From contig NZ_BMMV01000009.1 of the NCBI RefSeq assembly GCF_014646115.1, forward strand, positions 124,001-188,000: DNA of 64,000 bases. The letters run 5' to 3'. Within the stretch, counting starts at the first letter, position 1. Every line of letters starts with the position of its first letter. Positions 7,934 through 16,261 of the stretch are shown here, one piece after another. This DNA comes from Streptomyces camponoticapitis (GTDB taxonomy: Bacteria > Actinomycetota > Actinomycetes > Streptomycetales > Streptomycetaceae). The notes under the pieces are model-generated. The model did not search any database, was not told the origin of the DNA, and was given only the letters and a program-made list of their open reading frames with translations. The position numbers and the translations under genes were made by a program.

Positions 7934-8710
7934 ATGGCAGATCCCCTGGCACATTTCGAAGTTGTCGAGGTCAACGGCGAGCCCGCCACGGAGGCCGCGC
8001 TGCGGGTCCCCGCGTTGAACACCTACGGGCATTTCACCGCGATGCAGGTCAGGGGCGGCCGGGTCCGCGGACGGGATCTCCATCTCGCCCGGCTCGATTC
8101 GGCCACCCGTGAACTGTTCGGCGCGGGTCTGGACGGGGAGCGCGTACGGGAACTGATCCGGCACGCGCTCGGTGACATCTCCGACGCCTCGGCCCGCGTC
8201 TACGTGCACTGGCCGGAGGGCGAGAAGGAGGCGCGGGTGATGGTCACCGTCAGACCGCCGCAGACCAAGTCGGACCGGCCGCACGGCCTGATGTCGGTGC
8301 CGTACGCCCGCCCGGTCCCGCACATCAAGCATCTGGGCGGCTTCGGACAGACGCACTATCTGCTGGCCGCCGAGCGCGCGGGCTTCGACGAGGCGCTGCT
8401 GACGGCGCCCGGAGGGGTGGTGACGGAGGGAGCCGTCACCAACATCGCCTTCTGGGACGGCTCGTCCGTGGTCTGGCCGCAGGCGCCCTCGCTGCTCGGG
8501 ATCACCATGGCGCTGCTGGAGCCGCGGCTGCCCTCCGTACGGAGGCCGGTGACGCTGGCCGACCTGCCCTCGTACGCGTCGGCGTTCATCACGAACTCGC
8601 AGGGTTTCGCGCCCGTCGACCGGATCGACGACGTGGCGTTCACGGTCGACACGGAGCTGATGGGAGCGGTGACGGCGGCGTACGAAGCGGTGGAGTGGGA
8701 CGCGATCTGA
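7934..8710 (+). CDS. Class IV aminotransferase family protein
   Basis: A 258-residue PLP-dependent fold type IV protein, the family of branched-chain aminotransferase and aminodeoxychorismate lyase. HIKHLGGFGQTHYLLAAERAGFDEALL spans the cofactor-lysine region (near residues 115-140). GVVTEGAVTNIAFW matches the conserved E-G-x-x-x-N-(I/L) motif, and LLGITMALLE follows. N-terminal LHLARLDSATRELFG fits the family's R-L-x-x-L-x-x-S segment. The substrate cannot be read from sequence. The lysine lies in H-I-K-H rather than the more usual N-Y-K context, so activity as a true transaminase or lyase is uncertain. The mRNA is probably leaderless. Confidence 0.82.
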   Translation: MADPLAHFEVVEVNGEPATEAALRVPALNTYGHFTAMQVRGGRVRGRDLHLARLDSATRELFGAGLDGERVRELIRHALGDISDASARVYVHWPEGEKEARVMVTVRPPQTKSDRPHGLMSVPYARPVPHIKHLGGFGQTHYLLAAERAGFDEALLTAPGGVVTEGAVTNIAFWDGSSVVWPQAPSLLGITMALLEPRLPSVRRPVTLADLPSYASAFITNSQGFAPVDRIDDVAFTVDTELMGAVTAAYEAVEWDAI

Positions 8711-8764
8711 GCCGCCGCCGTCACCGCTCCGGGGATGCTCACCCATTCGGCACGACGGGGCACC

Positions 8765-8833
8765 CGGCGTGTCCCGCTCCCGGTCTTCCCGTCCTGACCT
8801 GCGGAGACGCCGACCGGCAAGCGGGACACGCCG
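8765..8833 (+). terminator. 14-bp inverted repeat with 41-nt spacer; possible terminator
   Basis: CGGCGTGTCCCGCT (8765-8778) is exactly repeated in inverse as AGCGGGACACGCCG (8820-8833). It lies 54 nt past the aminotransferase stop and about 100 nt before the next gene. It may end transcription of the first gene or form a leader structure of the second. Confidence 0.5.
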
Positions 8834-8931
8834 CACGGACGGAGTCAATCTGATCCTCCATCAGCAGGCGTGCGCGCCGGGCTGCGCCTTATCTCGGAAG
8901 AGACGAGAACCGCGCCGCCCCGGAGGACACC

Positions 8932-9453
8932 ATGCGCACCACCGCCCGCCTGCTGACCGGTACCGCGCTGGCTGCCGCCTCGCTCGGAGTGTCCCTCGCG
9001 GCCCCCACCGCCGCGTCCGCCGGCGACCGGGGCGAACTGGACCTGTACCCCTCGACGTCCGCGCCCGGCGCGACCGTCACCGTCAACACCACCGCCTGCG
9101 GCAAGAACGGCCACGGCAGGGGTGACGCGAGTTCCCTGGGCGCGGGCGAGTTCCATCTGCGGCCCGGCGACTACAAGGACATCGTCGTCGGCCGGTTCCG
9201 CGTGCCCGAGAACACCCGGGCCGGCACCTACGGCGTCTTCGTACGCTGCGAGAACGGCCGGGAGGCCCGCGGCGACCTGACGGTCGAGCACCACCGTCAG
9301 GAGCAGCCGTCCGGCCATGTGCGGACCGGGGTCGGCGGCAGCGTCGGGCCCGACACCACCCAGATCGCGGCGGGGGCGGCCCTGCTGGCCGCTGCCGCCG
9401 TCGGCGGGACCCTGCTCCTGCGCCGCCGGGCGAGCGGCGCGCAGGACAGCTAG
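8932..9453 (+). CDS. Secreted, membrane-tethered protein of unknown function
   Basis: A 173-residue protein with a signal peptide (LLTGTALAAASLGVSLAAPT, cut after ASA near residue 30). A beta-rich extracellular part of about 110 residues has two cysteines (TTACGKN and FVRCENG) that could form a disulfide. The C-terminal hydrophobic helix (about residues 145-163) ends in LLLRRRASG, a positive stop-transfer. The helix plus arginines resembles a sortase sorting tail, but I see no LPxTG-like motif before it (the sequence there is GSVGPDTTQ). A class F sortase gene follows in the same direction. The function is not recognised. An imperfect hairpin right after the stop separates it from the sortase gene. 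Confidence 0.75.
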   Translation: MRTTARLLTGTALAAASLGVSLAAPTAASAGDRGELDLYPSTSAPGATVTVNTTACGKNGHGRGDASSLGAGEFHLRPGDYKDIVVGRFRVPENTRAGTYGVFVRCENGREARGDLTVEHHRQEQPSGHVRTGVGGSVGPDTTQIAAGAALLAAAAVGGTLLLRRRASGAQDS

Positions 9454-9517
9454 GGCCTCTCCTCGGATCCGGCCGGATCAGGGACCGCGAGCCCGGCGGG
9501 ATCCGGAAGAGAGGCCC
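9453..9517 (+). terminator. Long imperfect hairpin after the secreted protein gene
   Basis: GGGCCTCTC at 9453-9461 pairs with GAGAGGCCC at 9509-9517, and GGATCC segments inside can extend the stem. It starts on the stop codon, as many Streptomyces terminators do. Confidence 0.6.
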
Positions 9518-9637
9518 CGGGCGGGCCGCGGCCTCCGTCGCGCCCGTGACCGCCGTGGTCCCCGCCTCCGTCATGCTCATCGCTGCCGGGGGCGGGGGAA
9601 CAACTTCCGGAGGACGTATGACCGCGAGGGACGGCCG

Positions 9638-10264
9638 ATGACCGTCAAGGGCAAGGCGTGGCTGACAGCCGGCGCCGCGTGCGCCGGAGTGTGGCTCGTC
9701 CAGAACGGCTCGCGGGACATCACCCCGCCGATCCCGTCGGCCGCCCAGGCGTTCGCCGCCGGGCCCGGTTTCCACACGGACGCCGCCGCCGACCCGATGC
9801 CGGTCTCCTCACCCGTACGGCTGCGGATACCCGGGATCGGCGTCGACGCGCCCGTCACCCGGCTGGGTCTGGCGAAGGACGGCAGTCTGGACGTGCCGCC
9901 GGCCGGGGAGGGCGATGTCGCCGGCTGGTACGAGCGCGGCGCCACCCCGGGTGCCAGGGGCACGGCGATCGTCGCCGGCCATGTGGACAACGCGCGCGGC
10001 CCCGCCGTCTTCTACAGCCTGGGCACCCTGAAGAAGGGGCAGCGGATCAAGGTCACCCGCGAGGACGGGCGGACCGCCGTCTTCACGGTCGACGCGGTGG
10101 AGGTGTACGACAACGAGGACTTCCCCGACCGGAAGGTCTACGGGAAGACCGGCCGGGCCGAGCTGCGGGTGATCACCTGCGGCGGCGGATTCTCCGCGAA
10201 GACCGGCTACCGGGGCAACGTCGTGACGTACGCGCATCTCATCGGTGTCCGGGGGCCCCGCTGA
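9638..10264 (+). CDS. Class F sortase
   Basis: A 208-residue exported transpeptidase. A short hydrophobic N-terminus (residues 7-22) anchors or exports it. The sortase domain starts near residue 57 (VRLRIPGIGVDAPV). The catalytic triad is visible as His115 in AGHVDN, Cys181 in RVITCGGGF and Arg192 in GYRGNVVTYA. Class F enzymes of actinobacteria attach or process surface proteins; their own substrates are mostly unknown. The obvious candidate is the membrane-tethered secreted protein encoded just upstream. I took ATG 9638, with GAGGG 7 nt upstream; an ATG at 9618 is out of frame. Confidence 0.88.
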   Translation: MTVKGKAWLTAGAACAGVWLVQNGSRDITPPIPSAAQAFAAGPGFHTDAAADPMPVSSPVRLRIPGIGVDAPVTRLGLAKDGSLDVPPAGEGDVAGWYERGATPGARGTAIVAGHVDNARGPAVFYSLGTLKKGQRIKVTREDGRTAVFTVDAVEVYDNEDFPDRKVYGKTGRAELRVITCGGGFSAKTGYRGNVVTYAHLIGVRGPR

Positions 10265-10300
10265 GGCGTGGGGGTGGGCGTGCGCCGGTACGTGGTGGCG

Positions 10301-11080
10301 TCAGGCGGTCCACTGGTCGAAGGCGAGCTTCGCGACCAGTGAGAACACCACGACGAGCAGCACACCGCGCACGAACTCGCTGCCCTTCCTGAGCGCCATC
10401 CGGGCGCCGAACATGCCGCCCGCCAGGTTGAACACCGCCATCAGCGCGGCCAGTTGCCACATCACGGTGCCCTGGTAGGCGAACATCGCGAGCGCCCCGC
10501 CGTTGGTGCAGACGTTGACGATCTTGGCAGTGGCGGACGCCGTGACCAGGTCGAGGTGGAGCACGGCGGTCAGCGCGAGTACGAGGAACGTGCCCGTACC
10601 GGGACCGAACAGCCCGTCGTAGAAGCCGATCCCGCCGCCGACGAGGACGATCGCCGTGATGTGCCGGCCCCGGGTGGCGGGCTCGCCCGCCTGTGCCCTG
10701 CCGAACGAGGGCCGGAGCATCACGAAGGCGGCGACACCGAGCAGCACCACCATGATCACGGGGCGCAGGACCTCGCTGCTTATCCCGGCGGCGAAGAACG
10801 CCCCGGCCATCGACCCGGCGAGCGCCATCAGCCCGATCCGTACCGCGCTCCTCACGTCCACCGGCGCCTTGCGCGCGTAGGTCACGGCGGCTCCGCTGGT
10901 GCCGACGATCGCCACCGCCTTGTTCGTGCCGAGGATGTGCGCGGCGGGGACGTGCGGCAGTCCGAGCAGCATCGCGGGCAGGAGCAGCAGCCCGCCGCCG
11001 CCGACCACGGCGTCGATCCAGCCCGCGGCGGCTGCCGCGAGGCAGAGGACGATGAGCGTGGTCAGCGATATGTCGGGCAT
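10301..11080 (-). CDS. TauE/SafE family membrane exporter
   Basis: A 259-residue polytopic membrane protein with about 7-8 helices. It has the two family repeats: VVGGGGLLLLPAMLLGLPHVPAAHILGTNKAV style near the N-terminus (residues 25-50) and GGGIGFYDGLFGPGTGTFLVLAL near residue 150. Members carry sulfite, sulfoacetate or other small anions out of, or organosulfur anions into, the cell. It is divergent from the nitrite reductase operon, with the GlnR-like box between them, so nitrite or sulfite export to relieve toxicity is possible. That is inference from position only. Confidence 0.85.
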   Translation of the reverse strand: MPDISLTTLIVLCLAAAAAGWIDAVVGGGGLLLLPAMLLGLPHVPAAHILGTNKAVAIVGTSGAAVTYARKAPVDVRSAVRIGLMALAGSMAGAFFAAGISSEVLRPVIMVVLLGVAAFVMLRPSFGRAQAGEPATRGRHITAIVLVGGGIGFYDGLFGPGTGTFLVLALTAVLHLDLVTASATAKIVNVCTNGGALAMFAYQGTVMWQLAALMAVFNLAGGMFGARMALRKGSEFVRGVLLVVVFSLVAKLAFDQWTA

Positions 11081-11292
11081 GATCGCGAGCCTATGGGACG
11101 AGGTCGTTGTCCCTCACACCGATATCGGCGGAGGTGGCGCACGCCACGTCACGAAGGCGCACGGCACATCTCCGCGGGTGTGAGCGCGCGCCGGGCGGGG
11201 GCGCGCACGGAGGCGGTGCGGGTGCGGAGGCGGTGCGGGCGCCGGGGGCTCGTCCGGCCTCACACCCCGGTCCGGCCCGTGCTGAGGGCAGC

Positions 11293-11330
11293 GTTCCGAG
11301 CGGGAAACAGTGGTGGTGCCGCCGGGTAAC
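11293..11330 (+). promoter_or_regulatory. GlnR-like box upstream of the nitrite reductase operon
   Basis: Four half-sites recur at exactly 11-bp intervals: GTTCC (11293), GAAAC (11304), GGTGC (11315) and GTAAC (11326). The first pair matches GTnAC-n6-GAAAC with one mismatch, and the last is a consensus half-site. It ends 22 bp before ATG 11353. Confidence 0.6.
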
Positions 11331-11352
11331 ACCGGCCGCGCAGTCTGCGGAC

Positions 11353-12651
11353 ATGGCTGCTGACGGCGGGGCGACGGAGATCGTGGTGATCGGCGGGGGC
11401 ACGGCCGGGGTACGGCTGGCCCAGCGCCTCGCCGCATCCCCCTCCGCCGGGACAAAGGTCACCCTGCTCGGCGAGGAGACCCACGCTCCGTACAACCGCG
11501 TGCTGCTCGCGGACGTGCTCGCCGGGCGGTACGGCCCCGAGGTGATCGCCCTGCCACGGGTACCCGGCACCGAGCGGCGCGGTGTCCGCGCGGTACGGAT
11601 CGACCGCGCCGAGCGGGTGGTGCGGTGCGACGACGGCAGCGTCGTCCCGTACGGCCGGCTCGTCCTCGCGACCGGCTCGAACCCGGTCCTGCCGCCGCTT
11701 CGCGGGCTCTGGGGTCCGGATCACCACCGACTGCCGGAGGGGGTGCACGCCTTCCGGACCATGGACGACTGTGGGGCGCTGTCGGCGGCGGTACGGCCGG
11801 GGACCCGGGCCGTCGTCGTGGGCGGGGGGCTCCTCGGGGTCTCGGCCGCCCGCGCGCTGGCCGAGCGGGGCGCGCGGGTCGTGCTCGCTCAGCAGGGCGA
11901 GCACCTGATGGAGCGTCAACTCGACCGCACGGGCTCGCTGTTGCTGAGGCGGCGGCTGGAGTCCTGGGGGGTGGAGGTCCATACGGAGTGCCGTGTACGC
12001 GGCCTCGCACTCGACGAGACGGACTCCGGCACCGGCGCCGGCAGGGTGGCGGCCGTCGAACTCGCCGACGGCTTCCGTCTCGACGCCGAACTCACCGTCC
12101 TGGCCTGCGGTGTACGCCCCCGGACGGGCCTCGCCCGCGCCGCCGGGCTCGATGTCCGGCGCGGCATCGTCGTCGACGACGAACTGCGGACGTCGGACCC
12201 CCGCATCCACGCGATCGGCGACTGCGCCGAACACCGGGGCCGGCTCTACGGTCTCGCCGGTGCCGCGCTCGAACAGGCCGACGCGCTGGCCCGGTCGCTC
12301 ACCACGGACCCCGCGGCCGAAGCGCCCGCGCCCCGCTACACCGGCACCCGCTCCCTCACCCGCCTCACCCTCTCGGCCCTCGGCGGCCAGACGCCCGAAG
12401 CGCCGTTCCCGCTCGACCTCGCCGCGTTCGGCGAGACGACACCCCTCCCCGGCGACGACGTCGTCCAGTTGACCGACGCCACCCGGGGCGCCTACCGCAA
12501 GGTCGTCGTCCGCGGCGACCGTCTCGTCGGCGGTGTGCTGCTCGGCGACCTCGCCACGATCGGCGCGCTCTCCCGCACCTGGGAGGACGACGAACCGCTG
12601 CCGCCCACCACCCCGCTGCTCCACCTGCTCACTCCCGACGGAGGCTCCTGA
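11353..12651 (+). CDS. FAD/NAD(P)H oxidoreductase, first gene of the nitrite reductase operon
   Basis: A 432-residue flavoprotein related to the N-terminal half of NirB. It has an FAD fold at residues 9-24 (VVIGGGTAGVRLAQRL), ATGSNPVLPP near residue 108, an NAD(P)H fold VVVGGGLLGVSAAR near 155, HAIGDCAEHRG near 288, and a C-terminal FGETTPLPGDDVVQLTD segment as in NirB. It has no [2Fe-2S] or siroheme cysteines. The stop codon overlaps the nirB leader so tightly (one base gap) that the two must be co-translated. Its likely job is to feed electrons to nitrite or nitrate reductase; a partner for NasA, as in NasB-type proteins, is plausible. No Shine-Dalgarno precedes ATG 11353, and the start could be leaderless. 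Confidence 0.85.
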   Translation: MAADGGATEIVVIGGGTAGVRLAQRLAASPSAGTKVTLLGEETHAPYNRVLLADVLAGRYGPEVIALPRVPGTERRGVRAVRIDRAERVVRCDDGSVVPYGRLVLATGSNPVLPPLRGLWGPDHHRLPEGVHAFRTMDDCGALSAAVRPGTRAVVVGGGLLGVSAARALAERGARVVLAQQGEHLMERQLDRTGSLLLRRRLESWGVEVHTECRVRGLALDETDSGTGAGRVAAVELADGFRLDAELTVLACGVRPRTGLARAAGLDVRRGIVVDDELRTSDPRIHAIGDCAEHRGRLYGLAGAALEQADALARSLTTDPAAEAPAPRYTGTRSLTRLTLSALGGQTPEAPFPLDLAAFGETTPLPGDDVVQLTDATRGAYRKVVVRGDRLVGGVLLGDLATIGALSRTWEDDEPLPPTTPLLHLLTPDGGS

Positions 12652-12652
12652 G

Positions 12653-15196
12653 ATGCCCGAGACAACGTCCCTCCCCACCATCGTGGTCGTGGGCCACGGC
12701 ATGGTCGGCCAGCGGTTCCTCGAAGCCCTCGCCAAGCGCGGCACGACCGGTCGGGCACGGATCGTGGTGCTCTGCGAGGAGCCGCGCCCCGCCTACGACC
12801 GGGTCCGGCTGACCTCGTACTTCTCCGGCCGGACCCCGGACGAACTCTCCCTGGTCGAGCCGGACTTCATGGAACGGCACGGCATCGAGCTGTACTTGGA
12901 CGACCCGGCCGAGACCGTGGACCGCACCACGCGCACGGTCACCTCGCGCGCCGGGCTGACGTTCACGTACGACACGCTCGTCCTGGCGACAGGCTCGTAC
13001 CCGTATCTGCCGCCGGTGCCCGGCCGGGACGCGACCGGCTGTTTCGTCTACCGCACGATCGAGGACCTGCTGGCGATCGAGGAGTACGCGAAGACCGCCC
13101 GCACCGGCGCCGTGGTGGGCGGCGGGCTGCTCGGTCTGGAGGCGGCCGGCGCACTGCGGGGGCTGCGACTCGACACCCACATCGTGGAGTTCGCGCCCCG
13201 GCTGATGCCGGTCCAGGTGGACGAAGGCGGCGGCGCGGCGCTGCTGCGCACGATCGAGGGCATGGGGCTGACCGTCCACACGGGCGTCGGCACGCGGGAG
13301 GTGACGACGGACGCGTCGGGTGCGGTCAACGGCATGGCCCTGTCGGACGGTTCGGTCCTGGCGGCCGATCTCGTCGTCTTCTCGGCGGGCGTACGGCCGC
13401 GGGACCGGCTCGCGCGCGACGCGGGGCTGCGGGTCGGCGAGCGCGGCGGGATCGCGGTCGACGAGCGGTGCCGTACGTCGGACCCCCGGATCTTCGCGAT
13501 CGGCGAGTGCGCCCTCGCGGCCGACGGGCGGGTGTACGGACTGGTGGCGCCGGGCTACGAGATGGCGCGGACCGCGGCGGACGCGATCGCCGAAGTCGCC
13601 GAGGGCGCGGCCGAGTTCACCGGAGCCGATCTGTCCACGAAGCTCAAGCTGCTCGGGGTGGACGTGGCGTCGTTCGGCGACGCGCACGGCGCCGCCCCCG
13701 GCTGCCTGGACGTCGTGTACGCGGACTCCCGCTCGGGCGTCTACAAGAAGGTGGTCGTCGGCGCGGACGGCTCGCTGCTCGGTGGGGTGCTCGTCGGTGA
13801 CGCGGACGCGTACGGGATGCTGCGCCCGCTGACCGGTTCCGTACCGCCCGTACCGCCGGAACAGCTCGTCCTGCCGCCGGGGGCCGGGACACCCGCCGCG
13901 CTGGGCCCGGCCTCGCTGCCGGACAGCGCCGTGATCTGCGGCTGTCACAATGTGACGAAGAGCGCGATCACCGCGTGCGCGACGCTGCCCGAGGTGAAGA
14001 AGTGCACCAAGGCCGGTACGGGCTGCGGCAGTTGCGTGAAGGTGATCGGGCAGCTCCTGCCCGCGGCGGGCGACGGCGGACTGTGCGGCTGTTTCCCGCA
14101 CACCCGCGGCGAGTTGTACGAGATCGTGCGGACCCTGCGTGTGACCTCGTACGCCTCGCTGCTCGACTCGCACGGCCGCGAGGGCGCGCGCGGCGGTGAC
14201 GGCTGCGAGATCTGCAAGCCGGCCATCGGCTCGATCATCGCCTCGCTCGCGCCGACGCTCGGTCTGAGCGGCCATGTCCTGGACGGCGAACAGGCCGCGC
14301 TCCAGGACACGAACGACCACTTCCTCGCCAACTTGCAGCGCAACGGCTCGTACTCGATCGTGCCGCGCATCCCGGGCGGTGAGATCACCCCGGAGAAGCT
14401 GATCGTGATCGGCGAGGTGGCACGGGACTTCGGGCTCTACACGAAGATCACCGGCGGCCAGCGGATCGATCTGTTCGGCGCGCGTGTCGAGCAACTGCCC
14501 GTGATCTGGGCGCGGTTGGTGGCGGCGGGCTTCGAGTCGGGGCACGCGTACGGGAAGGCCCTGCGCACGGTGAAGTCGTGCGTCGGCCGGACCTGGTGCC
14601 GTTACGGCGTGCAGGACTCGGTGAGGATGGCCATCGATCTGGAGCTGCGCTACCGGGGGCTGCGCGCGCCGCACAAGCTCAAGTCGGCCGTCTCGGGCTG
14701 CGCCCGGGAGTGCGCGGAGGCGCGCGGCAAGGACTTCGGGATCATCGCGACGGCGGAGGGCTGGAATCTGTACGTGGGGGGCAACGGCGGGGCCGAGCCG
14801 CGGCACGCGGATCTGCTGGCGCGGGATCTGGACGACGAGTCGCTGGTGCGGCTGATCGACCGCTTCCTGATGTTCTACATCCGCACCGCCGACCGTCTTG
14901 AGCGCACCTCGGCGTGGCTGGGCCGGATCGAGGGCGGCCTCGACCATGTGCGGGACGTGGTGGTGAACGACTCGCTGGGGCTCTGCGGCGAGCTGGAGAG
15001 GCTGATGGCCGACCATGTGACGGGCTACCGCGACGAGTGGGCCCAGACGCTGGAGGACCCCGAGCGGCTGAGCCGTTTCGTCTCCTTCGTCAACGCGCCG
15101 GACGCGCCGGATCCGACGGTGCGGTTCGTGCCGGAGCGCGACCAGATGAAGCCGGATCTGACATTCCTGACACTGGAAGGGGTCTCCGCCCGATGA
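12653..15196 (+). CDS. nirB: NADH-dependent assimilatory nitrite reductase, large subunit
   Basis: An 847-residue multidomain enzyme that reduces nitrite to ammonium with six electrons from NAD(P)H. The order is an FAD fold (VVVGHGMVGQRF, 11-22), an NAD fold (VVGGGLLGLEAAG, 154-166), and a BFD-like [2Fe-2S] domain with Cys429, Cys431, Cys458 and Cys461. The sulfite/nitrite reductase lobe follows, with Cys643 and Cys649 (CVGRTWC) and Cys683 and Cys687 (CAREC), which carry the [4Fe-4S]-siroheme centre. All expected ligands are present. GGAGGC lies 8 nt before the ATG. It overlaps nirD by four bases (ATGA). Siroheme would come through the chelatase at 2752. Confidence 0.95.
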   Translation: MPETTSLPTIVVVGHGMVGQRFLEALAKRGTTGRARIVVLCEEPRPAYDRVRLTSYFSGRTPDELSLVEPDFMERHGIELYLDDPAETVDRTTRTVTSRAGLTFTYDTLVLATGSYPYLPPVPGRDATGCFVYRTIEDLLAIEEYAKTARTGAVVGGGLLGLEAAGALRGLRLDTHIVEFAPRLMPVQVDEGGGAALLRTIEGMGLTVHTGVGTREVTTDASGAVNGMALSDGSVLAADLVVFSAGVRPRDRLARDAGLRVGERGGIAVDERCRTSDPRIFAIGECALAADGRVYGLVAPGYEMARTAADAIAEVAEGAAEFTGADLSTKLKLLGVDVASFGDAHGAAPGCLDVVYADSRSGVYKKVVVGADGSLLGGVLVGDADAYGMLRPLTGSVPPVPPEQLVLPPGAGTPAALGPASLPDSAVICGCHNVTKSAITACATLPEVKKCTKAGTGCGSCVKVIGQLLPAAGDGGLCGCFPHTRGELYEIVRTLRVTSYASLLDSHGREGARGGDGCEICKPAIGSIIASLAPTLGLSGHVLDGEQAALQDTNDHFLANLQRNGSYSIVPRIPGGEITPEKLIVIGEVARDFGLYTKITGGQRIDLFGARVEQLPVIWARLVAAGFESGHAYGKALRTVKSCVGRTWCRYGVQDSVRMAIDLELRYRGLRAPHKLKSAVSGCARECAEARGKDFGIIATAEGWNLYVGGNGGAEPRHADLLARDLDDESLVRLIDRFLMFYIRTADRLERTSAWLGRIEGGLDHVRDVVVNDSLGLCGELERLMADHVTGYRDEWAQTLEDPERLSRFVSFVNAPDAPDPTVRFVPERDQMKPDLTFLTLEGVSAR

Positions 15197-15540
15197 ACAC
15201 GACGACGTCCGGCGCTGTGCTTCAACTCCTCCTGGGCGAGGACTGGTTGCCGATCTGCGACCGGTCCGCGCTCATTCCGGGCCGTGGGGTGGCCGCGCTG
15301 CTGCCGGACGGCCGGCAGGCCGCGCTCTTCGTGGACCGGGGAGGCCGTACGTACGCGATCGACAACCGTGACCCGTACTCCGGCGCCCAGGTGCTCTCAC
15401 GCGGGCTGACCGGCACCAGGGACGGCCGCGCCTTCGTGGCGTCGCCGCTGCTCAAACAGTGTTTCGATCTGGAGACGGGCCGGTGCCTGGACGACGACGC
15501 GGTGGCGGTGACGGTCTACGCCTCACGCCTCGCCCATTAA
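15193..15540 (+). CDS. nirD: Assimilatory nitrite reductase, small subunit
   Basis: A 115-residue protein with a Rieske-like fold (WLPICDRSALIPGRGVAALL, YAIDNRDPYSGAQVLSRG, FVASPLLKQCFDLETGRC). As in other NirD proteins, the Cys/His pairs that bind a Rieske cluster are missing, so it is structural rather than redox-active. The ATG overlaps the nirB stop codon, which implies translational coupling and equal amounts. Confidence 0.92.
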   Translation: MNTTTSGAVLQLLLGEDWLPICDRSALIPGRGVAALLPDGRQAALFVDRGGRTYAIDNRDPYSGAQVLSRGLTGTRDGRAFVASPLLKQCFDLETGRCLDDDAVAVTVYASRLAH

Positions 15541-15543
15541 ATC

Positions 15544-15573
15544 TTGACCGATCGTTCCAGATGGACCTAGAGT
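15544..15573 (+). promoter_or_regulatory. Promoter of the TetR gene
   Basis: TTGACC (15544-15549) and TAGAGT (15568-15573) are 18 bp apart. The GTG at 15581 follows the -10 by seven bases, so the mRNA is probably leaderless. The operator at 15546-15557 covers the -35. Confidence 0.6.
15546..15557. promoter_or_regulatory. TetR operator, copy 1
   Basis: GACCGATCGTTC is the exact inverse of GAACGATCGGTC at 16231. The wider site is a near-palindrome built on CGATCG. Overlap with the -35 of the regulator's own promoter implies autorepression. Confidence 0.7.
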
Positions 15574-15580
15574 CTGGCGC

Positions 15581-16165
15581 GTGGCCAGGACCAAGGAATT
15601 CGATCCGGACGCCGCGCTCCAGTCGGCCCTTGAGCTGTTCTGGCGGCGCGGCTACGAGGCGACGTCCATGGCGGACCTCGTCGAGCACCTCGGCATCGGC
15701 CGCGCCAGCATCTACGCGACGTTCGGCAACAAGCACGAGCTGTATCTGAAGGCGCTGGACCGGTACGGCGAGTCGCGCGACCCCGCGCTGCTCGACGCCC
15801 TGTCGAAGCCGGGCCCCGCACTGCCCGCCGTACGCGCGGTGGTGCGGGGGTTCGCCGCCGAGGCCGTGGCCGAACCGGGGCGCGAGAAGGGCTGCTTCGT
15901 GACCAACACGGCGACCGAGCTCGGGCCGCACGACCGCGAGGCGGCGCGCCGGGTCGAGCTGAGCTGGCAGCACATCGAGACGCTGATGCACGCGGCACTC
16001 GTCCGGGCCCAGAACCAGCGCGAGCTGCCCGCGGACCGCGATCCGCACGCGCTCGCGCGGATGCTGCTCGTACTGATGCAGGGCCTGCGGGTGGTCGGCA
16101 AGAACTCCGGGGGCTCCGCGCGCGTTCGTGACGCGGCCGAGCAGGCACTGACCCTGCTGGACTGA
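15581..16165 (+). CDS. TetR-family repressor
   Basis: A 194-residue regulator. The N-terminal helix-turn-helix is seen in FDPDAALQSALELFWRRGYEATSMADLVEHLGIGRASIYATFGNKHELY (residues 6-54, quoted here only to position the motif: GIGRASIYATFGNK is the recognition helix). The rest is a ligand-binding domain with GCFVTNTATELGPHD near residue 105, which resembles the subgroup that controls MFS pumps and short-chain dehydrogenases. It has its own operator and shares the sequence with the promoter of the MFS gene downstream, so it likely represses exporter and SDR until a small molecule binds. The GTG start follows a -10 closely. The effector is unknown. Confidence 0.88.
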   Translation: MARTKEFDPDAALQSALELFWRRGYEATSMADLVEHLGIGRASIYATFGNKHELYLKALDRYGESRDPALLDALSKPGPALPAVRAVVRGFAAEAVAEPGREKGCFVTNTATELGPHDREAARRVELSWQHIETLMHAALVRAQNQRELPADRDPHALARMLLVLMQGLRVVGKNSGGSARVRDAAEQALTLLD

Positions 16166-16230
16166 CGGGACCGGCACCTCCCACCGGGCACATCGCGCAC
16201 AGGGGTCGGCCCTGCGCTGCCCTTATAACA

Positions 16231-16242
16231 GAACGATCGGTC
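16231..16242. promoter_or_regulatory. TetR operator, copy 2
   Basis: GAACGATCGGTC, flanked as A-site-T, forms a 14-bp imperfect palindrome 20 bp before the MFS start codon. It is identical in inverse to the copy at 15546. Confidence 0.7.
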
Positions 16243-16261
16243 TAGATAGCAGGGGGACAGC

